This document shows, piece by piece, positions 11,200 to 23,422 of a stretch of DNA of 64,000 nt. The notes beneath the pieces are model-generated. The model had not been told where the DNA came from, searched no databases, and worked only from the letters and a program-made list of their open reading frames with translations. Made by a program: the position numbers and the translations under genes. The DNA comes from Macrocystis pyrifera. Its lineage: Eukaryota > Sar > Phaeophyceae > Laminariales > Laminariaceae. The stretch covers positions 992,001-1,056,000 of the forward strand of contig JASSKH010000015.1 of NCBI GenBank assembly GCA_031763025.1. The letters are read 5' to 3'. How positions within the stretch are numbered: the stretch's first letter is position 1; each line of letters starts with the position of its first letter.

Positions 11200-11857
11200 G
11201 CCAAATCATGCAACTTGGTGTAGCTGCCCCCCGTGTTGGTGCGGTCGGAGTGGTTGCTCAGCAACCTCAGGAGGAGCGTGAACGCCTCCGGTCCCGACGA
11301 TTCTGCTGCGAGGGCACGCGACACCTGTCCAAAAAAATCATCCATCAAGGTAGTGAGAGGGGCGGTCGTACGCTTGTCAGGCGTGATGGCGCGCGCGAAG
11401 GATTTCTTGAGAGGGTACTCCCAACCGGGGATCCAATTAGTAGAACTAAGGCCTTCATGGCTGCCATCGTTGCACATCATGAGAATATCACAGGCGGAGG
11501 CCTTGACCGAACGCGTGAGTTGCTGCGCGGCCTTCGTTGTGGAGAAGGCGAGTGGAAGGTTCTCCGCTGGGGCCCTCGTCTTGGCGGCCCGACTGGTCTT
11601 GGAGGAAGCAGCAGCCCGGGCAGTCCGCAGCGCTTCACTGGCTCGAGATATGGAGTCTCGCGCGCAAGAGGCGGAGCGAGCGGCTTCCTCGGAAGCCGTG
11701 GCGGCAGCCGTGGCGACGGCGGCGGCGGCCGTGGAGGCGCGGGCGGCAGCTGCAGCCGCGAGCTCGGCCGACACACGCGTCTGCGCTCGACGACTAGCCG
11801 TTGTCGTCGAGGCAAACCGACAAAAAAGCGGAAAAGTCCTAAGCCGTCGACGCCACT
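11085..11857 (-). pseudogene. Gag N-terminal part
   Basis: An open frame that runs in from the 5' LTR. It starts with basic residues, then a long Ala-rich helical stretch with coiled-coil character (about 11640-11800), then a globular part (WIPGWEYPLKKSFARAI, LMDDFFGQVSRALAAE). Position right after the primer-binding site and ahead of the zinc knuckle makes it Gag. An ATG inside the LTR would also fit, so the start is uncertain. Confidence 0.7.
11838..11855 (-). promoter_or_regulatory. Primer-binding site of the LTR element
   Basis: Two bases after the 5' LTR the sense strand reads TGGCGTCGACGGCTTAGG. It begins with TGG, complementary to the CCA end of a tRNA, as expected for minus-strand primer binding. 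The predicted primer tRNA would end ...GTCGACGCCA. I cannot name the tRNA from the window. Confidence 0.75.
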
Positions 11858-12134
11858 TGTTAAGATCAAGCTTGCGGGGCACTTTGTATCCCTGGACAGG
11901 TCTGCCTTTTATGTCGGTAAACGTTGTACCCACGTGTGTTGTTTGCTTAGCTACAGAAGAAGAGCAGTTTTATTCCTTTCGTGCACGCGGAGACTGAGAC
12001 CAAGCTCGTGCGCCTCTGGAAAACCCCTGGTTTTCCATCTAAGATACTCCTTCCAAGTACTACAAATACGTTCCCAGTGACTGAACCCAGGTAGTTACCG
12101 GGCTTTCAACCTCATACCAAGAGGTATCATAACA
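11858..12134 (-). repeat. 5' LTR (in element sense)
   Basis: Pair of the repeat at 1550-1827, with TG...CA ends. It should hold the promoter of the element. The hairpin GGAAAACCCCTGGTTTTCC is kept in both LTRs. Confidence 0.93.
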
Positions 12135-12234
12135 ATATATCTTCGATGTCTACTTCCTTTTAAGCTTTATCTACGATACTCTATGTCTGTGTTGTCGTTC
12201 CTCCTTCCTACATCTTACTATTACTATGTACTCG

Positions 12235-14470
12235 CTACTTTCTATTCTTGAATCTTAAGCCGCATCCAAGCTCCATCCCCACGCCATCGGTGTCTGGGTC
12301 TGTCATCACCCCCTCTCTGCTCCTTCTCGATTCCTGTCGACCCCTAAGCTGGAGTCTAAATCGCGATACCCTCCTCGAAATGGCGACCTGTGTAGTCACC
12401 GAGACGATTAGGAGTAGGCGTTCCTTCACCAATTATTTCCTTCCCATCGATCCACCATCCCTCCCCCCCATGACACTAGCTGCCAGCTGGTCGATGAACT
12501 TACTGCCCTCTACCCCGAGACGCCCAAAGCTTTCCACTGCTAAAGTGGCGAGTTTGTGACTCCGTTGTCAAAGGACACATGTCCCGGACGAGCGTACTGT
12601 TGGCACTTGCGCGCCTCGGAGGTAGAGGCAGCTGATCCATCGTGATCGGCACAGCCTCCTTGCAGGTGTATCTGCGCTTGGGGGTCAGCATGGGTGACGT
12701 CCAGCAGGATGGGCTTCCTCCTATACTCCCTACTAGGAGCATCCCGAAAACCTCCTCTCCTGACGACAATGTCCATCCGCAGATTTCGGTCTGCCGTGAA
12801 CGGTTCGCCGCTTTCCACTTGGTGTGGAATTCCCGGCCGTTTCAAAGTACGGGATATCGCGTAGACGAGCGGTTGGTGTTGCTTGTGCCCCTGCTCTGGT
12901 ACAGATGCGTGCGTGGCGAGTGTCCACGTCAGCTGCATCACAGCAGGGGCACCTCACGGCCACGTGTTCCTCTATCCCAATGAAGCGCCTTCCCATGCCC
13001 ACAAACTCGTATGACCCGGGATGAGTCCGTTGGTCTCGCCCGAAGGCATGCCGTGGCTCCTGTCCCCTGTAGGCTCCTATAGCGAGCCTTGGCGAGGGCT
13101 TTGGTTTCGGTTCCCCCCGTCGGGTCGCCCGGTCCGGGGGGGCGCGCTGTCTCCGGGAGCTCCTCCAGCGAGGCAGCGTGGGCTGCGTGCCGACGTTAGT
13201 TTACCAGGTTGCCCAACTTCTGTTGGACTTTGCGTGAGTTCGTGGTTATGGCGTCGTGTGCAGCCAGCATGTCGGCCTCTGGGGGTCTTGTGGCCAGGTC
13301 CCCCTCTGCGCCTAGACCCCATTCTATCCAAGATTCGGGGGCGATGCCCGCCATCGCCTCCTTCGTTACCCCCCATGTGTCCCGAATCTCCCGCAAGCTG
13401 TCTCCCAGCTGAGCAATGATCCTCGATTCTGGGAGCCCCCTCTTCAACTTATCGCCTACCGGGCCTGTGAGGTCTGCCAGGACCTCCGGCAAGGTCCCCA
13501 CCCTGTTTCCGATGGAAGCCGACATTCTCCTTGCTTCTGTCGACGGCAGCCCCAACCCTCCCGCTACCGTAGAAAGGCGTGCTTGGGCTTGCTTGTAAGG
13601 TTTGAGAGTCAGCCGACGATCCGGGGACAGCTCCTAGAAAAATGGTTGTGCCTCCGCTGCTCCCGGTAGTTCAAGGATTTTCTTCTACTCCCATTGCGCT
13701 CCGTTGTCTGCTCTTTTACATGCTTCGAGGGACAACCCCAGTTCCAGAGCCCTTTCGAGGTAACTCGTCCGTTGCGCGACAGATTCGACGGTGATGAGGG
13801 CCGCCGCTTGTTTGTCGGGCATGTTAGCGAGCCAGCGCGCAAGGTGGTCCGCGCCCCCATCCCTCACTGCCTCCAATGCTCGCCCCCACACGTATTCTTC
13901 CGTGCCGATCGGGACACCCACCACCGTCACCCCTCCTTCGTCTGCGATGCGGACCTCAACGCTTTCAAGGAGCGAAATTTCCCCCATCGTCAGGGCGTGC
14001 CCTTTTGGTGATAGCGCCACTGTTTTGGCGGCGTTGACCACAATACCGATGTCATCTAGCTCTCGTCGGAGGAAGGCCAATGCTCTAATCGTGTTGGCCG
14101 TGATCCCTGTAAGGCCGAGAGAGGCATCGTCCATGTACGCGAAGGCTTCCATCCCTTCTCTCTCGAATTCCTGCCGGAATCGCTTCAGCCCCGGTCGCAA
14201 CGCCATGCAGAGCATTGCTGGTCCCATGGGGTCCCCTTGCTGGACACCGCTGGAGCAAGCGATCGTCCTGGTCTCTCCTGAGTCCATCCGGAAAAAACAC
14301 ATCGGCTGGTCTTGTGCCATAGCACTTGGCCACTAAAGGCGTGAGCGCTGGCACGCATTTTGCCACCTCTTCTAGCACCGCTGTCCTTTTCATGGTGTTG
14401 AAGGCGTTGGAGCAGTCCGTGAGAACAAGCCAGTTGCCCGTCTCGTGTAGCATCCTAGCCCTCAATAGCT
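12235..14470 (-). pseudogene. Non-LTR retrotransposon remnant: RT, CCHC finger, possible restriction-like nuclease
   Basis: Pieces in several registers follow one protein order on the minus strand. From 14465: WLVLTDCSNAFNTMKR (first catalytic Asp of RT), then SSGVQQGDPMGPAM and AYMDDASLGL (YMDD) in 14320-13685. About 13555-13196 is a helical linker. About 12995-12930 has VRCPCCDAADVDTRHARIC, a CCHC finger. Then come ISRTLKR, RMDIVVRRGG and RKPILLDVTHADPQ (about 12870-12640), and VKERLLLIVSVTTQVAISRRV near 12410. An Asp followed by LLDVT after a CCHC finger resembles the PD-(D/E)XK endonuclease of R2/CRE-like LINEs. At least five frame changes make it a pseudogene. It is truncated at its 5' side. 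Confidence 0.75.
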
Positions 14471-15005
14471 GCTCTGTTGATCACAACTAACTACGCTGAA
14501 GATTCATATACTTGGTATACCCGGTAGACTATACACAACAAGGAGAGATAGACAATGCCCGTACTCGTACACATCTCAAACAACAAAAACGGAGATGAGC
14601 TTATCCAAAATGTTAAAAAAAATGCACTGATTGGATTATGAAAAATGAACGCACCGCACATTCTTAGTACAGTTGCTGTATCAATACACAATAATAATAT
14701 AGAGCAGTCATTTTCGACGCTATTAGTATCAGCAGTTATTTTTATATTCTACTACAATAGCAGTTACTGCTGTAGTATAATAGTAGTGTGCACGAAAATG
14801 GATACTGGGAGTTTTCTTATCAGACACCGGTAGGCAACTTGTATGTACTTCTGTGACCTGCTGTGGCTGAAAATGCGTTCAGAAAGTTGCCGATCGTTAA
14901 GAAATGTTGCGCTTGAAGCCAGAAACTATAGGGTATGACCTAAACAAAGCATCCGATTCAGCCTTCTCATGATTGACAAACCCTTCAACTGCTGTAGGGT
15001 AGAAA

Positions 15006-15072
15006 CTGCGGTCCCGCTTTGGGGACAAACTACTTGGAAGTTGTGTGGTTTGTCCCCAAAACGGGACTGCAG
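15006..15072. repeat. Foldback hairpin with GGGGACAAAC arms
   Basis: The 25-nt arm at 15006-15030 (CTGCGGTCCCGCTTTGGGGACAAAC) is nearly complementary to 15048-15072, with a 17-nt loop. It looks like a very short foldback element. Confidence 0.8.
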
Positions 15073-15117
15073 TCCTGAAAGGGTTAACGAATGCTGCAAC
15101 AGGCCTTGGCCACGACG

Positions 15118-15209
15118 CCCCCCCCCCCCCCCCCCCCCCCCCCCCACGCCCACCCACCCTCCCCCCCCCCCAACTCCCACGCCACCCTCCCCCCCCCCCC
15201 CCTTACCCC
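15118..15209. repeat. Poly-C and C-rich tract
   Basis: 28 consecutive C at 15118-15145, followed by further C-runs broken by ACG and CTC. A (CG)n run follows at about 15232-15247. Assembly length is unreliable here. Confidence 0.9.
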
Positions 15210-16680
15210 CCACACTGTATACCCTACCCCCCCGCGCGCGCGCGCGCCCGGATAGGACCGTACCGGCGAAAGATGATTGGTATCCGGCAGAGGGAGCAAA
15301 TCGGGGACGCTTTTCTTACGGTTGCTATTAATACGTTGTTACGGAGTTCGACAAAATATTGTGTAGCTGTCGTTAGGACCTCTATTAATAGCAGAAGGAT
15401 ATTTGTAGCTGTCGTCACCTTGCGTGCGTCGCTGGAGTCTCGACTAGTCACACAAAAAAGGGGCCGGTCCTCGATGCAATCAATCTGTACGTTGGTATGT
15501 TGGTTTGTTGGTACCGCGACGGCGGACGGCGAACGTAACAGGGCACTCGAAAAGGACCCCTACATTTTTTGGCGCCGTCAACAACACCGTAGAAGCTATT
15601 AACACTTAACTATGCAGCATTCGCTCGCAAAATGTGACGCATGCCGATTCCCTGCTGCGTCTGTTGTTCTTACGCCCTTTGTTAGCTCCTGCGGGCGCTG
15701 TGCTTCGGTATGTCCCCCATCCCGATTGAGCTTGCCCTCGGCGGTGATGTTGTGAATCCTTTTGGTCCCTTCGGGGGTTTGAGGGGGGAAATCATCGAAG
15801 ACAGTGACGATTTGCAATATTTTACACCATGTATGAGATCGTCACATGGAAAGCACTTCTTCGGCGCTCTGAGCTCCTTCGTCTTGGCCATGTGTTCTAT
15901 ACTGCAGTAAATAGCGTTATAAACGGAGCATATACAGCACTAACGAAGCGACATCAATCTCCCCCCACCCCTTTACGCTGTATATGCAGAAAATCTTCCT
16001 GGTGTACCGGGGCAAACGGGGCTTCTGTGTGTTGGTCGATACCGATCGTACAGTACAGTACAGTAGTTTTACAGTACAGCGTCGCCTAAACGAAGCGACC
16101 CGAGCTTCCGAGGTAGGGGACGTGCCCGGGCTACACTACCAAGAGATATTGATACTACAGTAGTGGTGAAGTAGTGTTATACTGCACCGCACTGCACTGC
16201 ACTACAGAGTTGATAATCACAGCGCCTTTTTTTGCTGAACTTGGCAGTGGAGTGGGTGCCCAAAAGGTCCACAGCGTGTCCTGGCCGATCTGCCTTGGGC
16301 AGGGCTGCCCGCTATTGCACTATTTCAAGGGCTTGGAGGCAGTTCCTAGTCGGATTAAGGTATGCGCGTAGCCCCATCCCAACCCTTATCCTAACCCGAA
16401 GCCGAAGCCGAAGCCCAACCCTGACTCAAACCCTTACCCACCCCAAAATGGCCCAAAACTGGCCAGAAACGCGGCTGCGCCGCTTTCTCATTGATCGGGA
16501 GTTTTCCATACTGCCGATCGTAATTCCGACGTGCGGATCACGATTTGCCCAGATGACCAATCAAAAGAAGTAGGTCCCACCGGAATTTTCCGTCCGGACA
16601 TTTCGTTCCAACTGTTAGATATTGTTGACCTGGAAGAAGGTTCTGTAGTGGCCTATCCACTGATCCCAAGGTTCTATAGT

Positions 16681-17600
16681 GGCTGCTGGTGAGACTGTTG
16701 GTGGCGTGGCGCCACGAGAGATTCCGTCAGCAGCGGTACGTAAAAGCACGAGTCAGTAGCGGCGATATCGAGTTGTTGGGGCACAAAACTCCTTCCATGG
16801 AAAAATCGTGGGCGGTGGCGGCGGCCACTCCCTGCCCCGACCACCCACCCGGGGTGGAAGGGGCGGTTGTCTTGCGCCGCCCGCCCTGCCTCGCTAGGTG
16901 GAAATTTTGTTCGCCCTCGGGCCGCCCTGCCCCGCCCACCCCCTTTCTCGCGCGTGTCTTTGTACATGCTGATGCCCCGTAGCACTACCCCGGCAGACGC
17001 ACCCTCTGCCCGCCAAAATTCGGTGGCCTTGTCAGGCAAGCCATTGGGAAAGTTACTCTGGTCAAGGCAGGTGGGTGAAAGCGAAGCCTTGTCTGGCCCC
17101 TAAGCGTTTTGCATCCGATCGAGATCGGCAAAAGGCGCGACGCGATGGAACGGCTGGTGTCGATGGTGAGGAGCTTCTTTGGAGAACAGTCCTCGAGGAG
17201 CATGCCGCCAAGCTATCGGCACCGGCTCATGGCCGTGGAGGCCTGGCGGTCCATGAGCTACTGTAGCTATCTACTGCCGATGACCACCACAGCGCGGCGC
17301 AGGATGCAGTACTGGCTCAATCATGTGCTGCGTGATGCCAAACGAAAGCATGTAGAGCACCTGCGATATGATGCAGCAAGTAGGAGTGACCAGGCCCCTA
17401 GATCCCTCCGCGGCTGCATCTAGCTGCGGGCGGTTGGTCATCGGGGTACTCGATAAGGTCCAACGCGCATCGCGTTGCGGGGGTCTATGTGCTCACCCCA
17501 AGGGTTGCACGCGTCTCGTTGAAACACGGAAGGCCGCTCACTGTAGCCGGCGGCCCACACGAGCACAACCTCAGGAAGAGCAGGCGTCGCTGTGCCCGAT
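16681..17600. other. GC-rich stretch with unassigned coding-like frames
   Basis: The plus frame at 17109-17423 (RRDAMERLVSMVRSFFGEQ, TARRRMQYWLNHVLRDAKRKH) has protein-like composition, but so does the minus frame at 17039-16674. No motif fits a known family. It may belong to the same decayed element as the PIF1 remnant to the right. Confidence 0.3.
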
Positions 17601-18611
17601 AGCCTAGTGCATGTGCACCACCTCTCCCTGAAGCTCTCACTGAACCCCGTGCAGATGGTGCTGTCTAAGGACATCTGCGCTGTTTATGAACACCCGCGCA
17701 CCAACCGCGAGAAAGAGTTTGGGCTGCAAACCCTGGACCGGCGCTCGCATGTCGAAATCCCGGTTGGTTGTGGAACGCGCTGATTCGCGCGATGGGCGTC
17801 GCCAGGGTTTGCAGTCACTCCCAGTTCCACAGGCGTGAGTTGCTGTGTTGGTGGGGGAGGGAGAAGTGAACAGAGCCGTGCCACGGTAGGCATTTCAGTT
17901 TCATGCCCGCCCACACATTGATCACGGGCGGGGCTCCTCCCTCCAAGACCGTCAAGGTCTGGCCATCACTGAGCTAGGCTACTCAACGTACAGTAGTTGG
18001 ATCCGATGCGCTTTTATAATTTATACTGTTATGTGTTAATATACTACTGTTAAGCTGATTGGAGTGAGCGTCGCGGTTAGCTTACTATTTGTCAAGAAAG
18101 TAAGTAAATTGTTGCGTGGGGTACAGAGCTCCCTAAGCGAGGGGCCTAAAACTTCCGTGATGAGTTCAACTCAGGTGTTGAGGTCACACCACGCCCGCAA
18201 GCTTTCCACAGTGTGCCCAGCAGTGCTCGGCTTGTCGGCTCACATCGCTGCTACTCCCACCGGCGGCAATTTTTCTTTGGGATCTTCACGAGAATGAGGT
18301 CGAGCCCACAGAGTAGCCCCGACTCGCGCTGGATATTCTCGTGCGGTGTCCGCCCCTACACAGCTTGTGGCGCCGAAGCAAACGCCTATGAAGCCCAGAA
18401 GGTCCTGGCCTGTGATTGACATGTCGTCGACGAGGATAGAGTCCACCCGTTTCATCCCCCGCTCAAGATCCTGCATAGCCGTAAGCCCAAGCGTGCTTCG
18501 GTCGGCGCCTCGAGAGACGTGCTCTGTTTCGGACGGGAAACTTGACGCCGCAGTGGACAGTCTGCGGTTGGAGAAATGGGCAAACGGAAGGCGGTAAGGC
18601 TCTTCGTCCAC
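17600..18611 (-). pseudogene. PIF1/Helitron-type helicase remnant
   Basis: On the minus strand, LTAMQDLERGMKRVDSILVDDMSITGQDLLGFI (18500-18380) matches the Walker B region of PIF1 helicases, normally ...LIIDEiSMvG..LL..I. About 30 codons on, DLILVK in one frame and EDPKEKLPPVG in the next together match the LxGDxxQLPPVG block, so a frameshift splits it near 18265. A later frame (about 17585-17480) has LPEVVLVWAAGYSERPSVF, compatible with a downstream PIF1 segment. The Walker A part would lie above 18611 and is missing; an (AGT)n array begins at 18684. PIF1-like ATPases occur as host genes and in Helitrons, and the sequence cannot tell which. Confidence 0.5.
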
Positions 18612-18683
18612 GAGTCCACCCTACCTACTCCTCGCGCACAGCGCCCGTCCAAGGTCAGAACCTGGCCAGGTTGTTTCGGCAGC

Positions 18684-18714
<31 letters not shown>

Positions 18715-18828
18715 TTACGGGGGTCCATAGTTAATAGGACCTATGGTATACATAAAAACCTATATATTCACCTATTTTTAAAAACAATATTTGGTCCTGA
18801 TAACTATGGACCCCCGTAATAGTAGAAA

Positions 18829-18884
<56 letters not shown>
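18684..18884. repeat. (AGT)n array split by a MITE
   Basis: AGT repeats at 18681-18714 and 18822-18883 flank a 105-bp MITE. The phase suggests insertion at a TA within the array. Confidence 0.9.
18715..18819. mobile_element. MITE family A, copy 1 (105 bp, TA target)
   Basis: Runs from TTACGGGGGTCCATAGTTA to its inverted copy ending CCCCCGTAA, with TA on each side. Terminal inverted repeats extend about 27 bp, down to AGGACC. The middle is AT-rich (CCTATATATT ... TATTTTTA) and non-coding. A TA duplication fits a Tc1/mariner-type transposase acting in trans. Confidence 0.92.
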
Positions 18885-18885
18885 T

Positions 18886-20853
18886 AGTCTTAGTAGTGCA
18901 GGCTGCTGGGGTTGCTCCAGAAGAAAGTGCTCAAAATAATTACACAGGTTGAGCAGGAATGGTCAATCAGTAGTGCTGTGAGTCGGCCGCATTTATTTGG
19001 CGGCTAGTGGTTTAGTTGGGTGGCAAAGTAAGCCGACTAACTGACATATGGTAAAAACAGAAACACGTACGTACGAGGTGGTTCGTGTCATGGTATTCAT
19101 GATCCCGTGTCCCCTGTATTATCGAGGAGGCGTGTTTCTGCTTAAACGCGACAAAAAAATAATATGTAAATAAAAAAAAACCTGCTCTCAAAACTCTCTA
19201 ATAGCCAGGAAAGTGAGAATCATCAAGATAAAACATCAATCTCTGTGAGTAACTACACATGCGTTTAGTTCGACCTGCATTACAGTAGTCGGGCCGGCCC
19301 CAGACTGTCATATTTGTTATCTGGTAATCTGCCCATACAAGGGCATACCATCAAATTCGCGCAAATCACCCCAAATTTCGTCAGCCACGAATGGCGCATG
19401 CCATAGCAACTCAAATGCCACATATTCGGCAATAGTATCACACTTTCCACCATGAACATTGGAAGAAAGTGACACAGTCAGTTTTTTTTCAAGGATCATG
19501 GCTGGGGTTACCGCCAAAACTGTGACCCGACCAATCACAGGCCTTCAAACAGGTAAAAACAGACAGGCGTTTCCGTAGGAATATATTTAATTTTCCCATT
19601 TCTTTTCTGAACTGAGCCGCTTTCAGGTGGTCCAAGGCATATTATTACACAAAGGTTCACGCAAAAATTCGAAGATGGGACAGGGTATGATCAGTATACA
19701 GCAGTATAGGTCATAATTAACGCCCAAAATCGATTATATACCGAATTTAAATTCCGAGGCGACGCCAGAATTTGCACGCTTATCGCACAAAGGTCCAGAT
19801 GTCCGCGCCGTTTTCAAGAGATGCACCCAAAACGTTGGCACACGTGTTCTCTATGATCCTGCCGAACCATTCACGAATGAGTTCGTTTTTTTTTTTTCGT
19901 TGCCGAAAATTTGTGATCCCTTACCCAAATCTCCCCCCAAAAAAACATGATCGTATCTGTCTGAAAAGAAAAAAAAATACCAACCGTTAACGCGTCGGCA
20001 GGGGCTCATAGAAGATACCGGTATGTATGCCTGTATGTGCCAGATTTAACGGCCTATCTCTCAAAAACGGCGTGGACATTGGACTCTTGAGGAATTTCGG
20101 GCGAGATGTTTGAACCAGCCTGTATCAGCTACAAAGGCACACATATAATTCGGCAAGAATAGTACCGTATGGAAACAACAAACTGTATTACCTAGCCAAC
20201 AGGTAACTTGTAAACGACTTGCAATCAGCCCACTCACAGCCCTATATATAGCAATGTGCGTTAGATGATGCCTCCCTTGTTTAGGCGGAGGTTGTTGCTG
20301 AACTGAGCGAGTGGCATGCTTGCTGCTTGCTTCTCATTTCCTTCCCGGAGGGTGGCCCAATCAAACAAACAACCAACCCATCCATCCTCCTAAACGCGTA
20401 TCGTAAAACATGGAAGACAACGCACCCCATCAGGCCATCAGGCCATCAGACGAATTTTCTATCTGTCTTTTCTCGACAGCGGGGAGGGAGTGTTCAAAGT
20501 TAAAAAAACAGACGCTGAGCGATGCGTCCATGGAAAGATATGGACGAGATCTTGCCAAAGTTGCCCTTTAGGTTGTACGTGCCCCTCTACTCTACCTTTG
20601 CTGTTTGGAGAAAATATCTCGGACGTTCGTCCGAGGGAGTATGTTATCACCCTACCACCCTATTGATAGTGTGATGTGATACAGCAGCAGTATTATACGA
20701 GTAGTGTTGTACGGCATGCACCCTCTTCCATCCTCCTACAGGTGTGTGGCGTGAGCCTATTAATAGAGGCAAAATATTTGGTTGACAGCACCTTTTCCCC
20801 TTGACGGCGGAGGCTCGACCTAATAGTATGCGAGTACATTAATACCCAAATTA
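18886..20853. other. Non-coding stretch
   Basis: No gene supported. 18985-19230 shares words (TAAGCC.ACTAACT, TAATAGCCAGGAAA) with 47090-47350, probably a decayed dispersed repeat. The minus frame 19538-19317 has plausible composition but no motif and no convincing splice sites. A TATTAATA octamer is at 20758. Confidence 0.45.
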
Positions 20854-20958
20854 TTACGGGGGTCCATAGTTAACAGGACCTATGGCATACATAAAAACCT
20901 ATATATTTAGGTATTTTTACTAACAATATTTGGTCCTGTTAACTATGGACCCCCGTAA
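20854..20958. mobile_element. MITE family A, copy 2
   Basis: 105 bp in the same orientation as copy 1, TTACGGGGGTCC...GGACCCCCGTAA, flanked by TA (20852-20853 and 20959-20960). Not inside a microsatellite, so the family is not limited to AGT arrays. Confidence 0.92.
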
Positions 20959-20960
20959 TA

Positions 20961-23422
20961 GTACTGTATGACCGCACTTTTCAGGCGCAATTAAATAAAT
21001 AAAGCACTGGCAAAGTCTAGTAGCAGCAGCAGTATGTAGTACACCACGGTCACAACCAGTAGTAGTATTGCACCATGTATTGTTGTAGTACACCATGCTA
21101 TTCGCCATTCTCCTCAGGCTAGCTGTGGTGCTGGATCGAGAAAAAGCTGCGCTTGATTGCAATTGAATCATGCTCTATCATGCCATGCAGCCCTACCTCC
21201 ACGATGGATGGATGGATGGATACGGCCTAACCCCTGGCTGATTATGACTTTTTGGGGACAATTTGGGAACAATTTGGGAACAAAGTACTCGGACATATTG
21301 TTGGCGACATATTGCAGCAGTGAAACTTTAGCACCTAAATGTTTCTTCGGCACCACGGATCCATATTCAGCAAGCACCATGGGCCATTATCGCGATGAAT
21401 ATTTCGCACTTTTAATAGCAGCATGACCCTGTTGGTCAGAAGAGGTGACCTACTATTCATAGACTACTCAGCCAACGCAGAAGGTTCAGTACCATGAATC
21501 TTCAGCACAGCACCAGTATCATTTGGCATCATGAATCACATCACCATCCATTTCGGTACAGTAACACTCTGGCACGGTTACCCGGGCCTTATCCCCCTCA
21601 CTTGAAAACTGACAAAATAGATCACGGCGCCCAATCATTATCGTGCCACCTGATAGGAGGACAGCCCGGACCTTCCCCCCTCCGCCCCGTGGCACCATGC
21701 ATCACATCATCCAGTTCATTATCGCAACACTCTGTTAGCACAGCAACCCCGCCCCCAACAACCGTGAACTATCGAAACACTGGCAACCCGGACCTTAACC
21801 CACCCCCTTGACACCATGAACGACATCACCCATAGGAAAACTGCAGGCATGAAATGTCTCTGACAAACATTGAAACACCGGACACCCGGACCTTACCCCT
21901 ACTTGACACCATGGATAGCCGGATCTTACCCCCCATCCCTCAAGGACACGTCCATCACCATTCAACACCATGCACGTATATACTTCGAAGTATGTATGCA
22001 TACCAAATCTAGCACTGGCCCACCAATCCGACACAATGACATATTTTTTCACGGTCCGACAGTCTATGCATATAGAGCCGCACCCGCGCTTGGGGGACAA
22101 ACTACCTTGAATGATACTTGGATACATTTGCAACCTCAACGTACGCTTTGGCAAAAAACAACGTGCAACCAGAGTCGGATATTGCTTTCGCTTATGACAG
22201 CAAAAGGGTTCCTAACCCCTGCACCTATTGATACATACAGCCGCAACACCGCCTACGTTAAGACTGCGAGTACTGCGAGCACAAGGGTTATAATCCCTAT
22301 ACCTACACACCGCCTACAGGAAGACTGCGGTTGTCTCTTACGTCCAGAGAATCACAGCCAGTTCAGTCGGGTTTCAAGCCTTCTCGAAACTGAAAGCTAC
22401 CCTGGCGTTCCACGTGGTACGCTTGTCATCGGCACGATCGACTGCGGCTTGGAACTTAACAAAAATCGTGCGGGATCTGATCGCAACTACACTACGATCG
22501 TTTGCGGGCAAATGCTGGAAGCAGAGTCGAACCTTTTTTGCAGTATCAAGATGAACGTTAAATAGTGACCGTGTCAACCTCTATATCAATGTTTCTGTAC
22601 AGCCTGCATCGACGTTTAGAGGGTGGGTCACATTTCACACTACTATTAATATTACTGTTGCAGCTGGACTCAGAGTCGTATTGTTTTTTCCCTATCGTTT
22701 GGAGCAAATGAGCTACTGTAGGGGATAAAATAACCCCTTTTCAACTGCACCCACCCTTCAGCGACAGATGGCTTGTGGGATCTGAATTGAGAGTGGGAGC
22801 ATGTCTGCACAAGTAAAACAGGTTACGTGGTCCGCTTGAACCTACCTGCGCCCACATTAGGGCTCAAGCTGCTATAATACTATTCATATCTATCAACACA
22901 GTACCATTAATAGTTGAATTCAAAGTTGGACACTGAGTAGATATGGCGAGTAGAGCGGGTGGAGCGAGTGCCGCGAGTACCAAAAGGAGGGTAATGGTAA
23001 CAATACCAGCTTTCTCTGTCAAACGCCGAGACGTCAAAGCAGCCCTCTTTCCTGCCCTTGCCGTGCCCGTGAGAGGAACAACCGTATATACTATAATCAA
23101 GATAATAAAACCCCCGGAAGGGATGTCCGAGTCGAATTCTCGAAACCATGCCTCAAGGGGGGCACACAAGGAAAAAGCTGGCTTTGGAAAAATCTTGTGG
23201 AGATATTTCCCTAGACACATCGCCCGGCGGTTTCAGTTTGCCCGTTGTCGAGAAAAACAGTCTGGAAATTATTCCTTGTCGAGAAAAACAGCCTGGAATA
23301 TCGTCCGAGGGGTGTACTATCTTAACTCATAAGTCATAAGTCATTCCAGGTATACGGTACCTGTACGGCTATTTCGGTCACTCCCTTCCCTGCCCTTGTC
23401 TTGTTCTGTAAAAGGAACCACG
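20961..23422. other. Non-coding, with degenerate tandem repeats
   Basis: About 21500-21990 repeats the pattern CACCATGAATCACATCA ... CCCGGACCTTACCCC in three to four diverged units of 100-130 bp. 22920-23330 shares short segments (GTTGTCGAGAAAAACAG, GGAAATTCGTCC-like) with 26930-27120 and 51900-51990. No coding signal. Confidence 0.45.

Larger units (their letters stand above)
1550..12134 (-). mobile_element. Ty3/gypsy LTR retrotransposon (chromovirus-like), complete but decayed
   Basis: Two direct repeats of 278 and 277 bp with TG...CA ends (1550-1827 and 11858-12134) bound a 10.6-kb unit read on the minus strand. Order in the sense direction is LTR, primer-binding site, Gag with a CCHC knuckle, low-complexity linker, NADAR domain, aspartic protease, RT, RNase H, 42-residue tandem repeats, integrase, chromodomain, Tudor-like module, LTR. 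RT and RNase H before integrase is the gypsy order, and a chromodomain after integrase marks chromoviruses. The LTRs differ at about 16-18 positions by eye (roughly 94% identical), so the insertion is not recent. Both edges show ATAT, a possible 4-bp target duplication, although the AT-rich context weakens it. At least two in-frame stops and several frameshifts make this copy non-autonomous. Confidence 0.93.
14471..16680. other. Non-coding, with hairpin, C-runs and small repeats
   Basis: No gene recognised. It holds a hairpin at 15006-15072, C-runs at 15118-15208, two TATTAATA octamers (15326, 15383), TACAGTAC runs near 16050 and degenerate CCCTAACCC-like words near 16375-16435. A minus-strand frame at 15891-15682 starts MAKTKELRAPKKCFPC and could be an exon, but nothing links it to a family. 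Confidence 0.5.

Noticed and set aside
15045..15602. 185-residue Pro-rich frame
   Set aside because: Crosses the poly-C tract. Composition is explained by the tract, and the rest has no motif.
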